Assembly (NCBI GenBank): GCA_945827765.1
Contig: CALZPS010000115.1
Location: 1-5,653, forward strand
Direction of reading: 5' to 3'
Source: an uncultured Lachnospiraceae bacterium
GTDB lineage: Bacteria; Bacillota; Clostridia; Lachnospirales; Lachnospiraceae
Length of the DNA: 5,653 nt
Each line of letters opens with the position of its first letter. Position 1 is the stretch's first letter. A program made the position numbers and the translations under genes. Positions 1 through 4,672 of the stretch are shown here, piece by piece. Below the pieces are notes generated by a model. The model saw only the letters and a program-made list of their open reading frames with translations. It was not told where the DNA came from and did not search any database.

Positions 1-10
1 GGATAACATT

Positions 11-568
11 ATGATAGATCAGGAAAAAATCAGACAGGCGGTGCGGCTTTTGCTGGAGGGCATCGGGGAAGATGCAGAGCGGGAGGGGCTTATTGAGACT
101 CCGGATCGTGTCGCCAGGATGTACGAGGAGATTTACGGTGGGATGGAAGAGGACGCGGCTGTACATTTGAGCAAACGTTTCCGCGTGCAGAATAATGAGA
201 TGGTGGTTGAGAAGGATATAAACTTTTATTCTACCTGTGAACACCATATGCTGCCGTTTTATGGAAAGGTGCATATTGCTTATGTTCCTGATGGCGAGGT
301 GGTCGGTTTGAGTAAATTGGCACGTACGGTGGAGGTGTATGCCCGCAGGCTGCAGCTGCAGGAACAACTGACCGCACAAATTGCCGATGCATTGATGGAA
401 AATCTACATCCTCAGGGTGTGATGGTGATGATTGAGGCAGAGCATATGTGCATGACGATGCGGGGAATCAAAAAGCCGGGCAGTCAGACGGTAACTGTTG
501 TAAAACGAGGTGCATTTCTGGAGAATGAAACTCTGTCGGACACCTTTTTCAGGATGGTGAAAGGGTAA
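11..568 (+). CDS. folE: GTP cyclohydrolase I (type IA)
   Basis: Cytosolic zinc enzyme that converts GTP to 7,8-dihydroneopterin triphosphate and formate, the first committed step of tetrahydrofolate synthesis. At 185 residues it is a normal length for a compact bacterial FolE. The N-terminal helical part carries the family motif [12 protein letters not shown] (29-40). The catalytic core has [10 protein letters not shown] (74-83) and [11 protein letters not shown] (142-152). By comparison with the E. coli enzyme, Cys76, His79 and Cys147 are the zinc ligands, and His78 and His145 are active-site histidines. VGLSKLAR (98-105) is also a family signature. All key residues are present, so the enzyme should be active. 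Only ten bases lie upstream of the ATG, so its promoter and leader cannot be seen; a GGA at the window edge may be part of the ribosome site. It is the first visible gene of the folate cluster, and the next gene starts 9 bp after its stop. Confidence 0.97.
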   Translation: MIDQEKIRQAVRLLLEGIGEDAEREGLIETPDRVARMYEEIYGGMEEDAAVHLSKRFRVQNNEMVVEKDINFYSTCEHHMLPFYGKVHIAYVPDGEVVGLSKLARTVEVYARRLQLQEQLTAQIADALMENLHPQGVMVMIEAEHMCMTMRGIKKPGSQTVTVVKRGAFLENETLSDTFFRMVKG

Positions 569-577
569 GGGCAGAAG

Positions 578-1108
578 ATGGAAATAATCGAGAAAATCCG
601 CAGGCATCCGCTGTACCGGGAATATTACAACAAACTGGAAGAGATAGAAAAAGAACGCATCTTTTGCCGCCATCAGATGGAGCATTTATTGGATGTGGCA
701 CGTATTGCATATATTTATAATCTGGAGCGTCAGCTTGGCATCCGCAAAGAGGTCATCTATGCAGCGGCTCTTTTGCATGATATTGGAAAATATTTACAGT
801 ACAAAGACTGTATTCCGCATGAGCAGGCATCGGCAGAGATTGCCGCACAGATTCTGAAAGATGTGTCGGTGGAAACAAATGCGGAACAATCAGAACACGT
901 TCCGGCAAAAAAAGATACATTTTCCGGGGAAGAACAGAGGGAAATCCTCAGAGCAATTCTCGGTCATCGAAAAAAAAGAGAAAACATGAGTGTTCTGGAG
1001 GAACTATTATATACCAGCGACAAGCAGTCACGGCTTTGCTTTGCCTGTCCGGCAGAGAGGGAATGTGACTGGGCAGCAGAAATAAAGAATATGGAGATTC
1101 GAACATGA
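578..1108 (+). CDS. HD-domain phosphohydrolase in the folate operon
   Basis: A 176-residue protein of the HD metal-dependent phosphohydrolase superfamily. Visible metal-site motifs are His36 in HLLDVARIA (36-44), the His67-Asp68 pair in LLHDIGK (65-71), His81 in IPHEQASAEIA (79-89), and Asp148 in YTSDKQSR (145-152). The C-terminus has a compact cysteine cluster, Cys154, Cys157 and Cys163 (CxxCx5C). Residues about 97-115 form a hydrophilic stretch, rich in Glu, Ser, Lys and Thr, that looks like an insertion before the helix starting FSGEEQREIL. No signal peptide or membrane segment is seen. The start follows an AAGGG at 567-571 with a 6-base spacer, and the 3' end overlaps folP by 4 bases. The substrate is not known from sequence. 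Its place between folE and folP, together with the missing dihydroneopterin triphosphate dephosphorylation step, suggests a pterin phosphate substrate; a nucleotide phosphatase or a regulatory role is also possible. The HD assignment is firm and the pathway role is inferred. Confidence 0.9.
   Translation: MEIIEKIRRHPLYREYYNKLEEIEKERIFCRHQMEHLLDVARIAYIYNLERQLGIRKEVIYAAALLHDIGKYLQYKDCIPHEQASAEIAAQILKDVSVETNAEQSEHVPAKKDTFSGEEQREILRAILGHRKKRENMSVLEELLYTSDKQSRLCFACPAERECDWAAEIKNMEIRT
1093..1108 (+). promoter_or_regulatory. Ribosome site and ATGA stop-start overlap of HD gene and folP
   Basis: GGAG at 1093-1096 is followed by an 8-base spacer and an ATGA in which the folP start codon (1105-1107) overlaps the HD gene stop (1106-1108). 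This fixes the folP start, because the next in-frame Met (codon 17, inside MGILN) would remove the first strand. It implies translational coupling of the two proteins. Confidence 0.8.
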
Positions 1109-1923
1109 TTATCGGCGGAAAGACATTTGACACAAATTGTCAGGTTTATATTATGGGGATTTTGAATGTAACTCCCGATTCCTTCTCGGACGGCGGGCGT
1201 TTCTGTACTATGGATGCGGCATTGTACCATGCACAGGAGATGGTCAGGGATGGAGCAGATATACTGGATGTAGGCGGGGAATCCACGAGGCCGGGGCACG
1301 TGCAGATTTCGGATGAGGAAGAAATCGACAGAGTGGTTCCGGTGATCGAGGCATTAAAAGCCCGGTTTGACACACCGGTTTCAGTAGATACCTATAAAAG
1401 CAGGGTGGCAAGAGCGGCTGTGGATGCCGGTGCGGATTTGGTCAATGATATCTGGGGACTGAAATATGATGAAAAGATGGCGGAAGTGATTGCGTCGTCG
1501 GGTGTTTCCTGCTGTCTGATGCATAACCGGGAGAAGGCCGTGTATCAAGATTTTCTCCCGGATGTAATAGATGATTTGAGGGAGTCACTCAGACTGGCAG
1601 AGGCAGCGGGAATCGATAAGGATAAAATCATACTTGACCCGGGCATCGGGTTTGGAAAGACCTACGAAATGAATCTGGAAATGTTGAAAAACCTGCAAGA
1701 TATAAGACTGCTTGGTTATCCTGTCCTTTTGGGAACTTCCCGTAAATCGGTGATTGGACTGACACTTGATCTGCCTGCGGATCAGAGAGAGGAAGGAACG
1801 CTAGTCACAACGGTACTGGGGATAGAGAGCGGTATATCCTTTGTGCGGGTGCATGATGTGCGGGCAAATCGGCGGGCAATCCAAATGACAGAGGCTATTT
1901 TGCGAGAGCATATTCTTAGGTGA
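1105..1923 (+). CDS. folP: Dihydropteroate synthase
   Basis: Cytosolic TIM-barrel enzyme that condenses 6-hydroxymethyl-7,8-dihydropterin pyrophosphate with p-aminobenzoate to form 7,8-dihydropteroate; it is the target of sulfonamides. The 272 residues match the usual length. Motifs in order: MGILNVTPDSFSDGG (17-31), DVGGESTRPG (55-64), SVDTYK (93-98), ND (114-115), MHN (139-141), LDPGIGFGKT (177-186), LLGTSRKSVIG (208-218) and RVHDV (248-252). Lys214 and His250 correspond to conserved substrate-binding positions. Phe27 and Pro63, the positions equivalent to E. coli Phe28 and Pro64, keep the wild-type residues, and no resistance-type insertion is seen in the TRPG loop. The ATG lies in an ATGA overlap with the HD gene stop, with GGAG at 1093-1096 eight bases upstream, so translation is probably coupled to the HD gene. 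Confidence 0.97.
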   Translation: MIIGGKTFDTNCQVYIMGILNVTPDSFSDGGRFCTMDAALYHAQEMVRDGADILDVGGESTRPGHVQISDEEEIDRVVPVIEALKARFDTPVSVDTYKSRVARAAVDAGADLVNDIWGLKYDEKMAEVIASSGVSCCLMHNREKAVYQDFLPDVIDDLRESLRLAEAAGIDKDKIILDPGIGFGKTYEMNLEMLKNLQDIRLLGYPVLLGTSRKSVIGLTLDLPADQREEGTLVTTVLGIESGISFVRVHDVRANRRAIQMTEAILREHILR

Positions 1924-1989
1924 ATATTCATTTTCATAGGCGATTCTTCCGGGAGAACCTGATCGCAGTCTATCGACAGGAGAGAAACA
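1924..1989 (+). other. 66-bp intergenic gap between folP and the ybaK-type gene
   Basis: The only gap of more than about 20 bp inside the folate cluster. It contains a weak imperfect hairpin: GCGAT (1940-1944) with ATCGC (1962-1966) on the outside, enclosing TTCTT and GAGAA around a CCGG tetraloop (1944-1957). No U-tract follows, so it is not a rho-independent terminator. I see no convincing -35/-10 promoter pair. AGGAGA at 1978-1983 serves the downstream gene. Confidence 0.35.
1978..1983 (+). promoter_or_regulatory. Shine-Dalgarno site of the ybaK-type gene
   Basis: AGGAGA six bases before the ATG at 1990. It selects this start over any reading from the overlapping frame that begins near 1920, which has no ribosome site of its own. 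Confidence 0.75.
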
Positions 1990-2490
1990 ATGGGGAAAAA
2001 ATCAGAGAAAGAAAAATTAGCAGAAGTAAAAACAAATGTGATGCGAATATTAGAGCAATCGAAAATTCCGTACAAGCATTATTGTTATGCGGATTTAGGA
2101 GTGACCGCCGGAATGGAAGTTGCGGCGGCTATGGGGCAGAATCCGCAGCAGGTGTTTAAGACACTTGTGACGGTGGGAAAGACCGGAGCACATTATGTCT
2201 TTGTGATTCCGGTTGAGAAAGAATTAAACCTGCGCAAAGCGGCGAAGGCGGTTGGTGAGAAATCGGTGGAGATGATAAAGTCGAAAGAATTGCTGCCGCT
2301 GACCGGATACGTGCACGGAGGATGTTCACCAATCGGCATGAAAAAGTTCTTTTGTACGGTAGTGGATGCCAGTGCGCAGAATGAGCAGACCATTTTCTTC
2401 AGCGGAGGAAAAATCGGTTATCAGGTGGAAGTGACATTGGAGGATTTGCGGAAAGTAATTACGTTTTCACTGGCAGAATTGACAGATTGA
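1990..2490 (+). CDS. ybaK: YbaK/EbsC-family Cys-tRNA(Pro) deacylase
   Basis: A 166-residue single-domain protein of the YbaK/ProX-like editing superfamily. YbaK proteins hydrolyse cysteine mischarged onto tRNA(Pro) by prolyl-tRNA synthetase, acting in trans in the cytosol. Family signatures visible are QQVFKTLV (53-60) with Lys57 at the position of the conserved catalytic-site lysine, YVFVIPVEKELNLRKAAKAV (69-88), GYVHGGCSPIGMKK (106-119) and FFSGGKIGYQVEV (136-148). Length and motif order match the YbaK subgroup rather than ProX or the INS domain of ProRS. The first 15 residues are lysine- and glutamate-rich. It has a good ribosome site and ends 16 bp before folBK, so it is probably co-transcribed with the folate genes, although no folate role is known for the family. 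The exact aminoacyl-tRNA specificity cannot be read from the sequence. Confidence 0.93.
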   Translation: MGKKSEKEKLAEVKTNVMRILEQSKIPYKHYCYADLGVTAGMEVAAAMGQNPQQVFKTLVTVGKTGAHYVFVIPVEKELNLRKAAKAVGEKSVEMIKSKELLPLTGYVHGGCSPIGMKKFFCTVVDASAQNEQTIFFSGGKIGYQVEVTLEDLRKVITFSLAELTD

Positions 2491-2494
2491 GCGC

Positions 2495-2500
2495 AGGAGG
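2495..2500 (+). promoter_or_regulatory. Strong Shine-Dalgarno site of folBK
   Basis: A full AGGAGG six bases before the ATG at 2507, the best ribosome site in the window. It lies in the 16-bp space after the ybaK-type stop codon and confirms the folBK start. Confidence 0.85.
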
Positions 2501-2506
2501 AAGAAG

Positions 2507-3334
2507 ATGGATAAGATTAAAATAGAAAAGTTAGAAGTGTTCGCCAATCACGGGGTGTATCCGGAGGAAAATCATCTGGGACAAAAGTTTTTGATTTCCG
2601 CAGTATTATACACGGACACCAGAAATGCCGGAAAAACAGATTATCTGACCGCGTCGATTCATTATGGGGAAGTCTGTCAGTTCATGGATTCGTATATGAA
2701 ACAGCACACGTATCAGTTGATTGAGCGGGCGGCGGAAACTTTGGCGGAAGAATTGCTTCTAAAATTTCCAAATCTTCAAAAAATACAGTTGGAAATCAAA
2801 AAACCCTGGGCACCGATCGGCCTGCCGCTTAAATCGGTGTCCGTTGAAATTGAGCGTGCATGGCATACGGCTTATATTGCGCTTGGCTCGAACATAGGTG
2901 ATAAGGCGGGATATCTGAGCAATGCGGTAAATGATTTGAATCGTCTGAATGGCTGCAGGGTGACGAAAATATCTTCATGGATTGAGACGGAACCTTATGG
3001 AATGGTTGAACAGGATACCTTTTTGAACGGCTGTCTGGAAATGCGCACCTTACTTACCCCGCAGGAGCTCCTTGATGAACTTCATCAGATAGAAAAGGCT
3101 GCCGGACGTGAACGGAACATACATTGGGGACCAAGGACGTTGGATCTGGATATTATTTTTTATGATAATCTTGTAATCCAGACTGAAGATTTGTGCATAC
3201 CCCATGTGGATATGCACAATCGTCGGTTTGTATTGGAGCCTTTGTGTGAAATTGCTCCGTATATGCGCCATCCGGTGTATGGGTGGACGATGAAAGAAAG
3301 GCTGGATCAGAGCAGGTTTTCAAAAGTATCGTAA
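2507..3334 (+). CDS. folBK: Bifunctional dihydroneopterin aldolase / HPPK (FolB-FolK fusion)
   Basis: A 275-residue fusion that performs two successive folate steps: cleavage of 7,8-dihydroneopterin to 6-hydroxymethyl-7,8-dihydropterin and glycolaldehyde, then ATP-dependent pyrophosphorylation of that product for FolP. FolB spans about residues 1-119. Key positions, aligned by eye to the S. aureus aldolase, are Glu21 in NHGVYPEEN (14-22), Tyr53 in HYGEV (52-56) and Lys99 in KKPWAPIG (98-105). FolK spans about 120-275, with ALGSNIGD (125-132), ETEPYG (160-165), FLNG (172-175) and the HPPK signature WGPRTLDLDII (207-217), where Asp213 and Asp215 would bind Mg-ATP. The FolB C-terminal strand VSVEIERAW runs almost directly into the FolK strand TAYIALGSN, leaving practically no linker. 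FolB-FolK fusions are known in other Firmicutes. The last 28 bases overlap the 3' end of aroA on the other strand. Confidence 0.96.
   Translation: MDKIKIEKLEVFANHGVYPEENHLGQKFLISAVLYTDTRNAGKTDYLTASIHYGEVCQFMDSYMKQHTYQLIERAAETLAEELLLKFPNLQKIQLEIKKPWAPIGLPLKSVSVEIERAWHTAYIALGSNIGDKAGYLSNAVNDLNRLNGCRVTKISSWIETEPYGMVEQDTFLNGCLEMRTLLTPQELLDELHQIEKAAGRERNIHWGPRTLDLDIIFYDNLVIQTEDLCIPHVDMHNRRFVLEPLCEIAPYMRHPVYGWTMKERLDQSRFSKVS
3307..3334. other. 28-bp convergent CDS overlap (folBK / aroA)
   Basis: The folBK TAA is at 3332-3334 on the plus strand and the aroA TGA is at 3307-3309 on the minus strand, so the same 28 bases encode the last eight residues of each protein (QSRFSKVS and YDTFENLL). Neither side shows a GC-rich hairpin plus U-tract nearby; the small GGAT/ATCC inverted repeat just after 3340 is too weak. 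The transcripts of both operons therefore probably run into each other's coding region. Confidence 0.85.
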
Positions 3335-4599
3335 AATGTCGGATAGGATACATCCACACAATGGCTGTCGAGTATTTTAGTTACCCCATCAGCGACCAGA
3401 GCGGCGATGGAAAAAGCCATGGCTATTCGGTGATCCAACAATGTGTGTATGGTGGTACCGTGCAGTCGCTTTCCACCGTGGATAATCATTCCGTCGTCGG
3501 TCGGCTCGACATCGCAGCCCATTGCCCGCAGGTTGTCGGTGACAGTTTCAATACGGTTTGTTTCTTTTACTTTCAGCTCCGCCGCATCGCGGATGACAGT
3601 CGTACCCTCTGCCATGGCCGCCATCACGGCAATGACAGGAATCTCATCAATCAAAGTCGGGATAAGACTGCCTTCTATGGTGGTTCCGTGCAGGTTACTT
3701 GTGCGTACCAGAATATCTCCGATCGGCTCACCGCCTTCTTTTCTCTCATTGAATAATGAAATATCAGCCCCCATATTCTGACAAACTTCAAGAATGCCTG
3801 CGCGTGTCGGATTGATGCCGACATTTTTGATAAGAATTTCGGAATTCGGAACCAGCAATCCCGCAGCAATAAAATATGCAGCGGAAGAAATATCCCCCGG
3901 AACAGAGATTTTCTGCCCGTACAATTGCCTGCAAGTACGGATGGAAGCGGTTGCTTTTGTGCCGCCGGTCTCATAAACGGAGCGGACATCGGCACCAAAT
4001 TCCTTCAGCATCAGTTCCGTATGGTTGCGGGAAAGGAAAGGCTCCGTCACGGAAGTCTCTCCGTCGGCATACAGTCCCGCCAGCAAAAGGCAGGATTTGA
4101 CCTGCGCAGATGCCACTGGTGAACTATAGTGGATGCCATGCAGTTGTCCCGGGGCGATATATAAAGGAGCACAGTCATTTCGCAGTACACTGGAAACATT
4201 TGCCCCCATTTGTGTCAATGGTTCCATGATTCGTCTCATTGGACGTGAATTCAGGGAATTGTCGCCGGAGAGCTTGCTGTCGAAAGGCTGTCCCGCGAGG
4301 ATGCCACAAATCAGTCGGGTGGTCGTGCCGCTGTTCCCCACATCGAGGATGTCCTGCGGAGCGCGTAGTCCGCGCAATCCTTTTCCGTGAACAATAACAG
4401 ATGTTTCGTTATGTTCGATATCAATTCCCATTCTGCGGAAACAGTCAATAGTTGCACGGCAGTCCGCGCCAGGAAGAAAATTGGTCACTTCCGTGATCCC
4501 GCTGGAAATCGAGCCGAACATTACGCAACGGTGTGAGATGGACTTGTCACCGGGAATCGCTACTTCTCCCTTAAGTCCGCTGATATTTGTCAATTCCAT
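3307..4599 (-). CDS. aroA: 3-phosphoshikimate 1-carboxyvinyltransferase (EPSP synthase)
   Basis: Cytosolic shikimate-pathway enzyme that transfers the enolpyruvyl group of PEP to shikimate-3-phosphate; it is the glyphosate target. The 430 residues are full length and show both inside-out barrel domains. Motifs: PGDKSISHR (16-24, Lys19 and Arg24), DVGNSGTTTRL (86-96), DNSLNSRPMRRI (113-124), SAQVKSCLLLAG (164-175), VPGDISSAAYFIAAG (233-247), LIDEIPV (316-322, Asp318 as the catalytic-type acid), ELKVKETNR (341-349) and DHRIAM (389-394). The Gly91-Thr92 pair matches E. coli Gly96-Thr97, while Leu96 replaces E. coli Pro101, as in Bacillus and Staphylococcus type enzymes. The start is preceded on the minus strand by AAAGGGA (complement of 4608-4613, just beyond), about eight bases upstream. 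It follows tyrA by 73 bp and is probably in the same transcript. Its 3' end overlaps folBK convergently. Confidence 0.97.
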   Translation of the reverse strand: MELTNISGLKGEVAIPGDKSISHRCVMFGSISSGITEVTNFLPGADCRATIDCFRRMGIDIEHNETSVIVHGKGLRGLRAPQDILDVGNSGTTTRLICGILAGQPFDSKLSGDNSLNSRPMRRIMEPLTQMGANVSSVLRNDCAPLYIAPGQLHGIHYSSPVASAQVKSCLLLAGLYADGETSVTEPFLSRNHTELMLKEFGADVRSVYETGGTKATASIRTCRQLYGQKISVPGDISSAAYFIAAGLLVPNSEILIKNVGINPTRAGILEVCQNMGADISLFNERKEGGEPIGDILVRTSNLHGTTIEGSLIPTLIDEIPVIAVMAAMAEGTTVIRDAAELKVKETNRIETVTDNLRAMGCDVEPTDDGMIIHGGKRLHGTTIHTLLDHRIAMAFSIAALVADGVTKILDSHCVDVSYPTFYDTFENLL

Positions 4600-4607
4600 A
4601 AGATTAA

Positions 4608-4613
4608 TCCCTT
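4608..4613 (-). promoter_or_regulatory. Shine-Dalgarno site of aroA
   Basis: On the minus strand this reads AAGGGA, part of a purine-rich run (AAGAAAGGGA), with about an eight-base spacer to the ATG whose complement is 4597-4599. It supports the aroA start next to the conserved N-terminal PGDKSISHR segment. Confidence 0.65.
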
Positions 4614-4625
4614 TCTTTATTAGTG

Positions 4626-4672
4626 TGAGCTGCCCGGCAAATGTGCCTTACGTCGATTTGTCTCCCGGCTCA
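4626..4672. repeat. Imperfect 47-bp dyad in the tyrA-aroA spacer
   Basis: TGAGC (4626-4630) mirrors GCTCA (4668-4672) and CAAAT (4638-4642) mirrors ATTTG (4656-4660), all around one centre at 4649. Twelve of 17 arm positions are Watson-Crick, and two more are G-U wobbles if the plus strand is read as RNA. A 3x3 C-rich internal loop (CCC/TCC) and a 13-base apical loop remain. The dyad fills most of the 73-bp space (4600-4672) and abuts the tyrA stop codon. No U-tract follows on either strand, so it is not a standard terminator. It could be an operator-like palindrome, an RNA processing or stabilising hairpin, or the remnant of a small repeat. Confidence 0.45.

Noticed and set aside
964..1299. 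Minus-strand open frames opposite the HD gene and folP
   Set aside because: They lie opposite highly conserved coding sequence, have no ribosome site, and show no recognisable motif.
1940..1966. Hairpin after folP as an intrinsic terminator splitting the operon
   Set aside because: The stems are five bases, imperfect, with an asymmetric bulge and no U-tract; at most a weak processing element.
1920..2159. A 79-residue plus-strand open frame spanning the folP-ybaK gap
   Set aside because: It overlaps the start of the well-supported ybaK-type gene in another frame, has no ribosome site, and its product is a compositionally odd basic peptide with no family features.
3340..3356. GGAT/ATCC inverted repeat just past the folBK stop as a terminator
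   Set aside because: Only a four-base stem, AT-rich, with no U-tract following on either strand.
3283..3756. Plus-strand open frame of 157 residues, and other plus-strand frames across 3443-4390
   Set aside because: They are antisense to aroA, whose protein is full length with all family motifs. The antisense translations show no domain and no ribosome sites.
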